Shown: positions 8,073-17,499 of the stretch, piece by piece | How positions within the stretch are numbered: position 1 is the first letter of the stretch | Layout of the letters: the number at the start of each line of letters is the position of its first letter | Source: Sphingomonas sp. 28-66-16 | GTDB taxonomy: Bacteria; Pseudomonadota; Alphaproteobacteria; Sphingomonadales; Sphingomonadaceae | NCBI GenBank assembly: GCA_002281485.1 | Contig: NCGF01000031.1 | Span: 1-38,549, forward strand | Direction: 5' to 3' | DNA: 38,549 nt | The notes under the pieces: generated by a model | Databases searched by the model: none | The model's input: only the letters and a program-made list of their open reading frames with translations | Told to the model about the DNA's origin: nothing | Position numbers and translations under genes: made by a program

Positions 8073-9221
8073 TCAGCGCCAGCGCAGATTGGCGCGGCTC
8101 AGGTCGCTCACCCGGCGCGCACCCATCAATTTCATGTCGCGCTCGATCTCGCGCCGCAAATTGTCCAGCGTCCGTTCGACCCCGGCCCGGCCTGCGGCCG
8201 CGAGCGCATAGAGATAGAGCCGCCCGCCCGAACAGGCCGTGGCACCGACGCTCAGCGCCTTGAGGACGTGGCTGCCCCGGGTGATGCCGCCGTCGCAGAT
8301 CACGTCGATCCGGTCGCCGACCGCATCGACGATCTCGGCGAGTTGATCGAACGGCGCGCGGCTGCCGTCGAGCTGGCGGCCGCCATGGTTGGAGACCATG
8401 ATCGCGGTCGCGCCGATATCGACCGCGCGGCGCGCGTCGTCGACCGACATGATCCCCTTGAGACAGAATTCGCCGCCCCAGTCGGCGCGGATCGCCTCGG
8501 CGGTCTTCCAGTCGAGCGACTGGTCGAGCATCGTGGTGAAATAGTCGCCGACCGACATCGACTTGCGCGACCCCTCGTCGAGATGATCCTTGAGGTTGGA
8601 CAGCTCGAACGGCTCGCGCAGCAGATAGTCGAGCGTCCAGCGCGGATGCATCGCGAAGCTGAGCGCCGACCCCGGGGTCAACCGCGGCGGCGAGGTGAAC
8701 CCGGTGCGCAGGCATCGCTCGCGGTTGCCGCCGACGATCGTGTCGACCGTCAGCGCGATCGCATCGAACCGCGCCGCCTTGCATGCGGCGATCATCGCCG
8801 CGTTGAGCCCCTTGTCCTTGTGGACATAGAGCTGGAACAGCTTCGGTGACGCGATCGTCCGCCCGATCTCTTCGATGCTCACGGTCGCCAGCGAGGAAAT
8901 CCCGAACCAGGTGTCGAACTTTTCCGCCGCCGCCGCCACCGCGCGCTCGCCGCGCCAGTGGAACAGGCGTTGCAGCGCGGTCGGCGACAGGAACAGCGGC
9001 ATCGATATCCGCTTGCCCATCACCGTGACGCTCATGTCGATGTCCTGCACCCCGGCGAGGACATTGGGCACGAGATCGCAGGCTTCATAGGCGGCGGTGT
9101 TGCGCCGCCGCGTCACCTCGTCGTCGGCGGCGCCGTCGATATAATGGAAGACGGGCCCGGGCAGCCGCGCTTTCGCGAGACGCCGGAAGTCGTCGACATT
9201 ATGGCATTGGTCGAGCCGCAT
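8073..9221 (-). CDS. FMN-dependent alpha-hydroxy-acid dehydrogenase/oxidase (L-lactate dehydrogenase type)
   Basis: 382 residues, the normal length for the LldD/glycolate oxidase family. It oxidises an L-2-hydroxy acid to the 2-oxo acid using FMN. Visible family features are FHYIDGAADDE with Tyr27, PLFLSPTALQRLFHWRGE for FMN phosphate contacts, LFQLYVHKD with an active-site tyrosine, FCLKGIMSVDDA with the FMN-binding lysine, and SNHGGRQLDG with the catalytic histidine and substrate-binding arginine. CDGGITRG and SGGRLYLYALAAAG complete the FMN site. L-lactate is the likeliest substrate, but lactate, glycolate and mandelate types cannot be told apart here. It is divergent from sdhB, and electrons from the lactate type would join the same quinone pool. 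Confidence 0.85.
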   Translation of the reverse strand: MRLDQCHNVDDFRRLAKARLPGPVFHYIDGAADDEVTRRRNTAAYEACDLVPNVLAGVQDIDMSVTVMGKRISMPLFLSPTALQRLFHWRGERAVAAAAEKFDTWFGISSLATVSIEEIGRTIASPKLFQLYVHKDKGLNAAMIAACKAARFDAIALTVDTIVGGNRERCLRTGFTSPPRLTPGSALSFAMHPRWTLDYLLREPFELSNLKDHLDEGSRKSMSVGDYFTTMLDQSLDWKTAEAIRADWGGEFCLKGIMSVDDARRAVDIGATAIMVSNHGGRQLDGSRAPFDQLAEIVDAVGDRIDVICDGGITRGSHVLKALSVGATACSGGRLYLYALAAAGRAGVERTLDNLRREIERDMKLMGARRVSDLSRANLRWR

Positions 9222-9404
9222 CGTCGCTGGCTAGGCGGGACTCGAGATCGCCGCAAGGCCGCGATCGGCGCGACGCCCCAATGCGCGGTCTGCCACCTTC
9301 GCCCAAAGACCGTACCACCAAAAATTTGCGACCGCGGCCCGGCTCATGTATCGGCTGAGGCTGCGGGGCGCGATGCCCTGCCAGCCGAAGGATGAGTGAT
9401 CGCA

Positions 9405-10190
9405 ATGGCCGAATTTTTCCTGCCGAAGAACAGCAAGATCAAGCCCGAGGGCAGGGTCCACAAAGCGGCCGGAGACGCCACGCGCGTCAAGAAGTTCAAA
9501 GTCTATCGCTACGATCCCGATGCCGGCGAAAATCCGCGCTACGATAGCTTCGAGGTCGATCTGGACAGTTGCGGGCCGATGGTCCTCGATGCGCTGATCA
9601 AGATGAAGGCCGAGCAGGATTCGTCGCTCACCTTCCGCCGCTCGTGCCGTGAGGGGATTTGCGGCTCGTGCGCGATGAACATCGACGGCACCAACACGCT
9701 CGCCTGCACCAAGGCGATCGAGGATGTGAAGGGCGACATCCGCATCACGCCCTTGCCGCATATGGACGTGATCAAGGATCTCGTGCCCGATTTCACCCAT
9801 TTCTATGCGCAATATGCCTCGATCAAGCCGTGGCTCCAGACCGTGACGCCGCCGCCCAGCGGCAAGGAGCGTCTCCAGTCGCCCGAGGACCGCGCCAAGC
9901 TTGACGGCCTGTACGAGTGCATCCTGTGCGCCTGCTGCTCGACGAGCTGCCCCAGCTATTGGTGGAACGCCGACAAGTTCTTGGGGCCGGCGATCCTGCT
10001 CCAGGCCTATCGCTGGCTCGCCGACAGCCGCGACGAGATGACCGGCGACCGACTCGACGAGCTGGAAGATCCTTTCCGCCTTTATCGTTGCCACACGATC
10101 ATGAACTGCGCGAACGTCTGCCCCAAGGGGCTCAATCCGGCGAAGGCGATCGCCGAGATCAAGAAGATGGAAGTCGAACGGGTGGTGTGA
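9405..10190 (+). CDS. sdhB: succinate dehydrogenase iron-sulfur subunit
   Basis: 261 residues. It carries three iron-sulfur clusters linking SdhA flavin to quinone. The [2Fe-2S] ligands are in [15 protein letters not shown] and the later TLAC; the [4Fe-4S] and [3Fe-4S] ligands are in [16 protein letters not shown] and [14 protein letters not shown]. The start is taken at the ATG of MAEFFLPK, with GAAGGA about 12 bases upstream; a GTG three codons earlier sits too close to that site. The separation from sdhCDA by six unrelated genes means it needs its own promoter in the 183-base gap after the divergent oxidase gene. I could not pick a convincing one. Confidence 0.96.
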   Translation: MAEFFLPKNSKIKPEGRVHKAAGDATRVKKFKVYRYDPDAGENPRYDSFEVDLDSCGPMVLDALIKMKAEQDSSLTFRRSCREGICGSCAMNIDGTNTLACTKAIEDVKGDIRITPLPHMDVIKDLVPDFTHFYAQYASIKPWLQTVTPPPSGKERLQSPEDRAKLDGLYECILCACCSTSCPSYWWNADKFLGPAILLQAYRWLADSRDEMTGDRLDELEDPFRLYRCHTIMNCANVCPKGLNPAKAIAEIKKMEVERVV

Positions 10191-10192
10191 TC

Positions 10193-10313
10193 GTCCTTCG
10201 ATACGGGCCTTCGACGCGCTCAGTCCCTACGCAGGACGAACGGAGGTTTTTTTGAGCACATCCCGTTCGTCCCGAGTAGACGCTGAGCCTGTCGAAGCGG
10301 CGTATCGAAGGAC
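10193..10313. repeat. 51-bp imperfect inverted repeat, sphingomonad-type palindrome
   Basis: Left arm 10193-10243 and right arm 10263-10313 are near reverse complements. Blocks GTCCTTCGATACG, TTCGAC, GCTCAG and GGACGAACGG occur in both arms in the same order; the loop is 19 bases and begins with a T-run. It starts 3 bases after the sdhB stop, so it could fold as a long hairpin and serve as a transcript end. The right arm ends in GAAGGAC, which also supplies the ribosome site of the thioesterase gene. In a folded transcript that site would pair with GTCCTTC at the far left. Confidence 0.85.
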
Positions 10314-10319
10314 CGTTGG

Positions 10320-10775
10320 TTGAACGCTACTCCCCCTTTCCGCTACCAACACTCGCCCGATCATCCCGGCTGGATGACGTGGGAACTCAAGGATCCGACG
10401 CGCTTCAACAGCCTGTTCGGGCCCTTCCTGATCAAGGTCGAGGGCAAGCGCGCCCGCGTGCGGATGCAGCCCGCGCACGTCCATACCAATTTGTCGGGGC
10501 GGATTCATGGTGGCGCGTTGCTCGGCTTCATCGACATCGCGCTGTTCGCGGCGTCGCGCGGGTTCGGCCTGATCGAGGCGGGCACGGCGGTGACGCTCGA
10601 TCTGTCGACCCAGTTCATCGGCGCGGGATCGGCCGAAACGCCGCTCGAGGCCCAGGTCGACCTGCTCAAGGAAACCGGCCGGTTGCTGTTCCTGCGCGGG
10701 CTGGTGGTGCAGGGCGACGGCGACGAGCCGATCGCTGCCTTTGCCGGTACGATCCGCAAGCCGACCACGCGGTGA
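10320..10775 (+). CDS. PaaI/YigI-type hotdog-fold thioesterase
   Basis: 151 residues of a single hotdog domain. GRIHGGALLGFIDIALF (about residues 60-76) is the PaaI-family signature in the central helix; LDLSTQFIGAGSAETPLEAQVDL and FLRGLVVQGDGDEPIAAFAGTIRK are the strands that follow. It probably hydrolyses an acyl-CoA or aryl-CoA; the substrate is unknown. The start is TTG, with GAAGGA 7 bases upstream, and the protein lines up with the family from there. That ribosome site lies inside the right arm of the long inverted repeat. Confidence 0.8.
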   Translation: MNATPPFRYQHSPDHPGWMTWELKDPTRFNSLFGPFLIKVEGKRARVRMQPAHVHTNLSGRIHGGALLGFIDIALFAASRGFGLIEAGTAVTLDLSTQFIGAGSAETPLEAQVDLLKETGRLLFLRGLVVQGDGDEPIAAFAGTIRKPTTR

Positions 10776-10833
10776 GTCCGATGACGCCGCGCACGGGCAG
10801 CCGTCAGCATGTCGGGTGCGAGACATTGGCCAG

Positions 10834-11946
10834 ATGACCTTCATGCTCGATCGCTACGACAAGCTGCTGGCGGACGGCGAGTTGCGGCGCGATCCCGAAC
10901 AGGCGGCGGCGGTGATGCGGCTGGCGGCGCTCGCCACCGAGCTCGAGGCGACGCCGAAGCGCGGCTCGGTCCTGTGGCGCGCGCTCGGCCGGCTGCCCGA
11001 TCCGCCGCGCGGCGTCTATCTGTGGGGCGGCGTCGGGCGCGGCAAATCGATGCTGATGGATTTGTTCTATGGCTGCGTCGATATCCGCCGCAAGCGCCGC
11101 GTCCATTTCCACGAATTCATGCTCGAGGTGCACCAGCGGCTCGCCGAGGAGCGCAAGAAGGAACTGGGCGACCCGATCGTGCCGGTGGCGACCGCGATGG
11201 TCGGCGAGGCGCGGCTGATCGCGTTCGACGAAATGGTCGTCAACAACACCGCCGATGCAGCGATCCTGTCGCGGCTGTTCACGGCGATGTGGGCGCGCGG
11301 GCTGACGGTGGTCGCTACCTCCAACCGGCCGCCGCAGGATCTCTACAAGGATGGCCTCAACCGCGACCTGTTCCTGCCGTTCATCGGCCTGATCCGGGAA
11401 CGGATGGCGCTGGTCGCGCTCAACGGGCCGACCGACTACCGGCTCGATCGGCTCGGGCAGATGGACATGTGGCTCGTCCCCAATGGTCCCGCGGCGACGG
11501 CGGCGCTGTCGGCGGCGTTTTTCAGGCTGACCGACTATCCCCCCGAGGACCGCGCGCACGTCCCGACCGAGGACATCGCCGTCCAGGGCGGCCGCGCGCT
11601 GCACGTCCCCAAGAGCTTGAAGGGCGTCGCGGTGTTCTCGTTCAAGCGGCTGTGCGCCGAGGCGCGCGGCGCCGCCGATTATCTGGCGATCGCCCGCCGC
11701 TTCCACACCGTGTTCATCGTCGGCATCCCGATACTCGGCCCCGAAAACCGCAACGAAGCGGCGCGCTTCGTGACCCTGATCGACGCACTCTACGAAAACA
11801 ACGTCAAGCTGATCGCCGCCGCCGATGCCGTGCCCGAAGCGCTTTATCGCAGCGGCGATGGCAGCTTCGAATTCGAACGGACGGTGTCGCGATTGAGGGA
11901 AATGCAGTCCGACCTGTATCTCGCCCGCGGCCATGGCGCTGACTGA
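10834..11946 (+). CDS. zapE: ZapE/AFG1-type AAA+ ATPase
   Basis: 370 residues from the ATG at 10834. Walker A is GGVGRGKS (65-72), and Walker B is LIAFDEMVV (FDE at 131-133). An arginine-finger region follows, with ATSNRPPQDLYKDGLNRDLFLPFI, broken here only by the family label: the sensor motif TSN and the DLYKDGLNR loop are both clear. Known members are the E. coli division protein ZapE and the mitochondrial chaperone AFG1/LACE1. Its placement just before mdh and the TCA genes is compatible with the mitochondrial role in respiratory-complex quality control, but that is inference. No strong ribosome site; a Met three codons later is an alternative. Confidence 0.88.
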   Translation: MTFMLDRYDKLLADGELRRDPEQAAAVMRLAALATELEATPKRGSVLWRALGRLPDPPRGVYLWGGVGRGKSMLMDLFYGCVDIRRKRRVHFHEFMLEVHQRLAEERKKELGDPIVPVATAMVGEARLIAFDEMVVNNTADAAILSRLFTAMWARGLTVVATSNRPPQDLYKDGLNRDLFLPFIGLIRERMALVALNGPTDYRLDRLGQMDMWLVPNGPAATAALSAAFFRLTDYPPEDRAHVPTEDIAVQGGRALHVPKSLKGVAVFSFKRLCAEARGAADYLAIARRFHTVFIVGIPILGPENRNEAARFVTLIDALYENNVKLIAAADAVPEALYRSGDGSFEFERTVSRLREMQSDLYLARGHGAD

Positions 11947-11963
11947 GACGATATCGCACCGCA

Positions 11964-11982
11964 AATGAGAAGCAATCGCAAT
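11964..11982 (+). promoter_or_regulatory. Fur-like box upstream of mdh
   Basis: AATGAGAAGCAATCGCAAT resembles the proteobacterial Fur core (TGAGAA then TCGCA, a partial dyad with 4 of 5 arm bases matching). It lies in the 143-base zapE-mdh gap, about 110 bases before the mdh start. Single site, no measured match score; treat as a candidate only. Confidence 0.25.
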
Positions 11983-12035
11983 AGTGACGCCGGAGACCGA
12001 TTTCCCCTGTTGCGGCCCGGGTCTAATGCGCCTAA

Positions 12036-13052
<1,017 letters not shown>

Positions 13053-13067
13053 TTGACCTTACCTGGG

Positions 13068-13124
13068 TTGTGCTCCCGCGAGGGCGGGAGCCCAGCCTGG
13101 GTCCCCGCCTTTGCGGGGACACAA
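13068..13124 (+). repeat. 57-bp palindromic repeat, copy R1
   Basis: Outer inverted pair TTGTG...CACAA encloses two hairpins, CTCCCGC/GCGGGAG and TCCCCGC/GCGGGGA, and a middle CCCAG-C-CTGGG dyad. It lies 15 bases after the mdh stop. Copy R2 has the same length and direction and matches at 51 of 57 positions. Confidence 0.9.
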
Positions 13125-13138
13125 GGGGCAGCGGAAGG

Positions 13139-13427
13139 TTGGAACGGCCCGGATATGTCTACATCATGGCAAGCGCCCGCAACGGAACGCTTTCATTGGT
13201 TAACGAGCAATCTGGCGAGGCGGGCGCGGGAACATCGTACGGGTGTCGTCGATGGTTTTACGAAGAAATATGGTTGCAAGTTGCTGGTCTGGTACGAGAC
13301 GCATGAAAGCATCGAAGCTACCCGCAACCGCGAACGCCAGATGAAGAAATGGAACCGGCTTTGGAAGCTGGGCGAGATTGAGAAGATGAACCCGGACTGG
13401 AACGATCTGTTCGAGTCCATTGTGTAG
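13139..13427 (+). pseudogene. frameshifted GIY-YIG nuclease-family gene
   Basis: Two frames together make one small GIY-YIG protein. Frame one (from a TTG at 13139) reads PGYVYIMASARNGTL, the first half of the motif. From about 13203 another frame reads TSNLARRAREHRTGVVDGF, then YGCKLLVWYETHESIEA and [20 protein letters not shown], the usual family ending. Between them, the expected TLYIGVTS would need one extra base near 13193 (TC where TAC is expected) and one near 13200 (TA where GTA is expected). Both lie in the YIG part of the motif. So two one-base losses have broken it, unless they are sequencing errors. The gene sits precisely between palindromic repeats R1 and R2. Confidence 0.8.
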
Positions 13428-13433
13428 GAAAAG

Positions 13434-13490
13434 TTGTGCTTCCGCGAAGGCGGGAGTCCAGTCTGCGTCCCCGCCTTCGCGGGGACACAA
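13434..13490 (+). repeat. 57-bp palindromic repeat, copy R2
   Basis: Same design as R1 (TTGTG...CACAA ends, two inner hairpins, a weaker middle dyad), in the same direction, starting 7 bases after the GIY-YIG remnant stop and ending just before the sucD ribosome site AAGGA (13493-13497). Confidence 0.9.
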
Positions 13491-13509
13491 AAAAGGACGC
13501 AGCGACCCC

Positions 13510-14394
13510 ATGAGCATCCTCGTCGACAAGAACACCAAGGTCATCACCCAGGGGATGACCGGCGAAACCGGCAGCTTCCATACCCAGGCGGCGCTCGATT
13601 ACGGCACGCAGATGGTCGGCGGTGTCACGCCGGGCAAGGGCGGGACCGAGCATATCGGGCTACCCGTCTACAACACCGTCGAGGAGGCCGTGGCGAAGAC
13701 CGGCGCCACCGCCAGCGTCATCTACGTCCCGCCACCCTTCGCCGCCGATTCGATCCTCGAGGCGATCGATGCCGAGGTGCCGCTCATCGTGTGCATCACC
13801 GAAGGCATTCCGGTGCTCGACATGGTCAAGGTCAAGCGCTCGCTCTCGGGCTCCAAGTCGCGGCTGATCGGCCCCAACTGCCCCGGCGTGCTGACGCCTG
13901 GCGAATGCAAGATCGGCATCATGCCCGGCAGCATCTTTTCGAAGGGCTCGGTCGGCGTGGTGTCGCGCTCGGGCACGCTGACCTATGAGGCGGTGTTCCA
14001 GACGACCAATGCCGGGCTCGGCCAGACGACCGCGGTCGGCATTGGCGGCGATCCGGTCAATGGCACCAACTTCATCGATGTGCTCGAGCTGTTCCTGGCG
14101 GACCCCGAAACGCATTCGATCATTATGATCGGTGAGATCGGCGGATCGGCAGAGGAAGAAGCTGCCCAGTTTCTGAAAGACGAGGCGAAGCGCGGCCGCA
14201 AGAAGCCGATGGCAGGGTTCATCGCCGGCCGCACCGCGCCGCCGGGACGACGCATGGGCCATGCCGGTGCGATCGTCTCGGGCGGCCAGGGCGGCGCCGA
14301 GGACAAGATCGCGGCAATGGAGGCCGCCGGCATCCGCGTGGCGGATTCGCCGAGTGAATTGGGCACCACCTTGCTGGCGGTGCTGAAGGGTTGA
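13510..14394 (+). CDS. sucD: succinyl-CoA synthetase (ligase) alpha subunit
   Basis: 294 residues. Together with SucC it interconverts succinyl-CoA and succinate with nucleotide phosphorylation. Visible features are the CoA-binding Rossmann domain ([24 protein letters not shown]), [30 protein letters not shown], and the phosphorylated histidine His251 in [13 protein letters not shown]. Start ATG, AAGGA 12 bases upstream; [15 protein letters not shown] is the family beginning. The beta subunit sucC, which this subunit requires, is not in the window. Confidence 0.96.
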   Translation: MSILVDKNTKVITQGMTGETGSFHTQAALDYGTQMVGGVTPGKGGTEHIGLPVYNTVEEAVAKTGATASVIYVPPPFAADSILEAIDAEVPLIVCITEGIPVLDMVKVKRSLSGSKSRLIGPNCPGVLTPGECKIGIMPGSIFSKGSVGVVSRSGTLTYEAVFQTTNAGLGQTTAVGIGGDPVNGTNFIDVLELFLADPETHSIIMIGEIGGSAEEEAAQFLKDEAKRGRKKPMAGFIAGRTAPPGRRMGHAGAIVSGGQGGAEDKIAAMEAAGIRVADSPSELGTTLLAVLKG

Positions 14395-14398
14395 GAAA

Positions 14399-14423
14399 CC
14401 TTCTCCCCTTTGGGGGGAGAAGG
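14399..14423 (+). repeat. 10-bp stem hairpin after sucD (repeat class H)
   Basis: CCTTCTCCCC-TTTGG-GGGGAGAAGG starts 5 bases after the sucD stop. It is followed by AGGGATGAG rather than a T-run. A similar hairpin with the same trailing GGGATGAG lies before sucA, and another resembling it lies after grpE, so this is a dispersed repeat that could also protect or end the transcript. Confidence 0.65.
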
Positions 14424-14520
14424 AGGGATGAGGGGCGGCGGCGCGCGATTGTCGGGCGGCTCCACCCTTCACCCCGCTCCGGCTAGGTCCGCACGAAATA
14501 TGCGAGCCAAGTCTGTGCAA

Positions 14521-14543
14521 CCCTCTCCCCCATTGGGAGAGGG
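14521..14543 (+). repeat. 9-bp stem hairpin before sucA (repeat class H)
   Basis: CCCTCTCCC-CCATT-GGGAGAGGG, directly followed by ATGAGAAGGA, which holds the sucA ribosome site. Folding of this stem places the ribosome site 4 bases from the hairpin base, so it could influence sucA translation. Confidence 0.65.
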
Positions 14544-14561
14544 ATGAGAAGGACAAGATCG

Positions 14562-17489
14562 ATGGGCGCTGAAGGCCAGGATTTCGAAACGCTCGCAGGC
14601 GCGGTGAGCCCTGCCTTCATCGACTCGCTCTATGCGCGTTACAAGGCGACGCCGGACGAGGTCGAGCCCGGCTGGCGCAGCTTTTTCGAAGGACTCGAGG
14701 GCGTCGCCACCGGCCCGAGCTGGCAGCAGGCCAATTGGCCGCTCGCCACCACCGACGATCTGACCGCGGCGCTCGACCCGAGCCAGATGGCGCCCGCGCC
14801 GAAGCCCGCCAAAGGCGGTGCCCCCAAGGCGGCGATGCCGGCCTCGACCCCCGTCGACGTGACCGAGGCTGCCGCCGCGTCGATCCGCGCGATGATGCTG
14901 ATCCGTACCTATCGCGTGCGCGGCCATCTCGCGGCCAATCTCGATCCGCTCGGCATATCGAAGCAGGAATTGCCCGCCGATCTGACGCCTGAATATCATG
15001 GCTTCTCGGGCGCCGATCTCGACAAGCCGGTCTATGTCGGCGGCGCGCTGGGGCTGCAATGGGGCACTGTGCGCGAGATCGTCGCGATCCTCCAGAAGAA
15101 TTACTGCGGGCCGGTCGGCCTCGAATATATGCACATCGCCGATGTCGAGGAACGCCGCTTCCTGCAGGATCGCATGGAAGGGCAGGACAAGGCGATCGAG
15201 TTCAGCCCGATGGGCAAGAAGGCGATCCTCAACAAGGTGATCGAGGCCGAGCAGTGGGAGAAGTTCCTCGGTCGCAAATATGTCGGCACCAAGCGCTTCG
15301 GGCTCGATGGCGGTGAGAGCATGATCCCTGCGCTGGAAAGCGTCATCAAATATGGCGGCCAGTATGGCGTGCGCGAGATCGTCTATGGCATGGCGCATCG
15401 CGGTCGGCTCAACGTGCTCGCCAATGTGATGGCCAAGGCCTACCGCGTGATCTTCCACGAATTCGGCGGCGGCTCGGACAATCCCGACGACGTGGCCGGC
15501 TCCGGCGACGTGAAATACCATCTCGGCACGAGCACCGACCGCGAGTTCGACGGCATCAACGTCCATATGTCGCTCGTCGCCAATCCGTCGCATCTCGAGG
15601 CTGCCGATCCCGTCGTGCTCGGCAAGACGCGGGCGATCCAGACGATCGCCGGCGATCTGGAGGAGCATACCGGTTCGCTGCCCGTGCTGATTCACGGCGA
15701 TGCCGCCTTTGCGGGCCAGGGAATCGTCTGGGAATGTCTCGGCTTCTCCGGCATTCGCGGCTACAATACCGGCGGCTGTCTGCATTTCATCATCAACAAC
15801 CAGATCGGGTTCACCACCAGCCCGCAATATGCGCGCTCGTCGCCTTACCCGTCGGACGTCGCCAAGGGCGTCCAGGCGCCGATCTTCCACGTCAACGGCG
15901 ATGATCCCGAGGCGGTGACCTTTGCGTGCAAGATGGCGATCGAATTCCGCCAGACGTTCAAGCGCGATATCGTCATCGACATGTGGTGTTATCGCCGCTT
16001 CGGCCATAACGAAGGCGACGAACCGAGCTTCACCCAGCCGCTGATGTATGATCGAATCCGCCAGCATCCGCCGGTCAGCGAGATTTACGGCAAGAAACTG
16101 ATCGCCCAAGGCGTGATCGACCAGGGGTGGATCGACGATACCGTCGCGCAGTTCGTGGCCTTGCTCGAAGGCGAATTCGAGGCGGGTGCGACGTACAAGC
16201 CCAACAAGGCCGATTGGTTTGCCGGGCGCTGGTCGGGGCTGCATGCCCCAGCCGATCCCGAAAACGCGCGCCGCAACATGGTGACGGGGCTCGATCGCAA
16301 GCTGTTCGACAGCATCGGCCGCGCGCTCACCACCGTCCCCGACAGCGTCACGATCCACAAGACGCTCGCCCGCGTCATCGACGCGAAACGTACGATGTTC
16401 TCGAGCGGTGAGGGTTTCGATTGGGCGACCGGCGAGGCGCTCGCCTTCGGATCGCTGCTGTCCGAGGGCTATGGCGTGCGCCTGTCCGGCCAGGATTCGG
16501 GGCGCGGGACTTTCAGCCAGCGGCACGCGGTCTGGGTCGATCAGACCGACGAACACAAATATGTGCCGCTCCAGACGATCGAGCATGGCTGCTTCGAGGT
16601 GCTCGATTCGCCGCTCAGCGAATATGGCGTGCTCGGCTTCGAATATGGCTACGCCCTCGCCGACCCGAAAACATTGGTGCTGTGGGAGGCGCAGTTCGGC
16701 GATTTCATGAACGGCGCGCAGATCATGATCGATCAGTTCATCGCCAGCGGCGAATCGAAATGGTTGCGCGCGAACGGGCTCGTGATGCTGCTCCCGCATG
16801 GGTATGAAGGACAGGGCCCCGAACATAGCTCGGCCCGGCCCGAACGCTTCCTGCAACTCTGCGCGCAGGACAATATGCAGGTCGCCAACTGCACCACACC
16901 GGCCAATTATTTCCATCTGCTGCGCCGTCAGATGCACCGTAATTTCCGTAAGCCGCTGATCATTTTCACGCCGAAATCGCTGCTGCGTCACAAGCTGGCC
17001 GTCTCCGTCGCGGATGATTTTCTCGGCGAGAGCCATTTCATGCGGATCCTCTCCGATCCGTGGGCGCCCGCCGACAAGGACGTGAAGCGGCTGGTGTTGT
17101 GCACCGGCAAGGTCGCCTATGATCTGATGGAAGCGCGCAATGCGGCGGGCGACAAGAACACCGCGATCGTCCGACTCGAGCAGCTCTATCCCTTTCCCGG
17201 CGAGCCACTGACGGTGCGGCTCAAGCGGATGACCAATCTTGAAGAAGTCGTCTGGGCGCAGGAGGAGCCGCGCAACAACGGCGCATGGTTCTTCGTCGAG
17301 CCCTTCATCGAGGAATGTCTCGGCGATGCCGGCGGAAGGGTGGCGCGGCCGCGCTATGCCGGGCGGACCTCGGCCGCCTCGCCGGCGACCGGCCTGATGA
17401 AGCGCCACCAGATGGAACAGGCGGCGCTGATCGCCGACGCGCTGGGCCACAATGTGCGTGAAGAAATCAGGCGCACCCGCAAGAACTGA
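14562..17489 (+). CDS. sucA: 2-oxoglutarate dehydrogenase E1 component
   Basis: 975 residues. The thiamine-diphosphate enzyme decarboxylates 2-oxoglutarate and transfers the succinyl group to the lipoyl arm of SucB. The N-terminus carries the FIDSLYARYKATPDEV helix that docks E1 on the complex. An Ala/Pro/Lys-rich linker is at about residues 65-95. Then RTYRVRGHLAANLDPL, MAHRGRLNVL, IHGDAAFAGQG and NNQIGFTT cover the diphosphate and Mg site. GQDSGRGTFSQRH and PHGYEGQGPEHSSARPERFLQ are in the second domain. The start at 14562 has GAAGGA 8 bases upstream; an in-frame ATG at 14544 lies on the hairpin edge. Confidence 0.97.
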   Translation: MGAEGQDFETLAGAVSPAFIDSLYARYKATPDEVEPGWRSFFEGLEGVATGPSWQQANWPLATTDDLTAALDPSQMAPAPKPAKGGAPKAAMPASTPVDVTEAAAASIRAMMLIRTYRVRGHLAANLDPLGISKQELPADLTPEYHGFSGADLDKPVYVGGALGLQWGTVREIVAILQKNYCGPVGLEYMHIADVEERRFLQDRMEGQDKAIEFSPMGKKAILNKVIEAEQWEKFLGRKYVGTKRFGLDGGESMIPALESVIKYGGQYGVREIVYGMAHRGRLNVLANVMAKAYRVIFHEFGGGSDNPDDVAGSGDVKYHLGTSTDREFDGINVHMSLVANPSHLEAADPVVLGKTRAIQTIAGDLEEHTGSLPVLIHGDAAFAGQGIVWECLGFSGIRGYNTGGCLHFIINNQIGFTTSPQYARSSPYPSDVAKGVQAPIFHVNGDDPEAVTFACKMAIEFRQTFKRDIVIDMWCYRRFGHNEGDEPSFTQPLMYDRIRQHPPVSEIYGKKLIAQGVIDQGWIDDTVAQFVALLEGEFEAGATYKPNKADWFAGRWSGLHAPADPENARRNMVTGLDRKLFDSIGRALTTVPDSVTIHKTLARVIDAKRTMFSSGEGFDWATGEALAFGSLLSEGYGVRLSGQDSGRGTFSQRHAVWVDQTDEHKYVPLQTIEHGCFEVLDSPLSEYGVLGFEYGYALADPKTLVLWEAQFGDFMNGAQIMIDQFIASGESKWLRANGLVMLLPHGYEGQGPEHSSARPERFLQLCAQDNMQVANCTTPANYFHLLRRQMHRNFRKPLIIFTPKSLLRHKLAVSVADDFLGESHFMRILSDPWAPADKDVKRLVLCTGKVAYDLMEARNAAGDKNTAIVRLEQLYPFPGEPLTVRLKRMTNLEEVVWAQEEPRNNGAWFFVEPFIEECLGDAGGRVARPRYAGRTSAASPATGLMKRHQMEQAALIADALGHNVREEIRRTRKN

Positions 17490-17499
17490 TCCCCCAATC

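Noticed and set aside
7396-8784. Long minus-strand extension upstream of the second TadE-like gene
   Set aside because: It overlaps the first TadE gene and the oxidase in another frame and has no family similarity; the true start is at 7395.
14469-17450. 993-codon open frame antisense to sucA
   Set aside because: High-G+C shadow of a real gene; Arg/Ala/His-rich with no domain, and sucA is beyond doubt.
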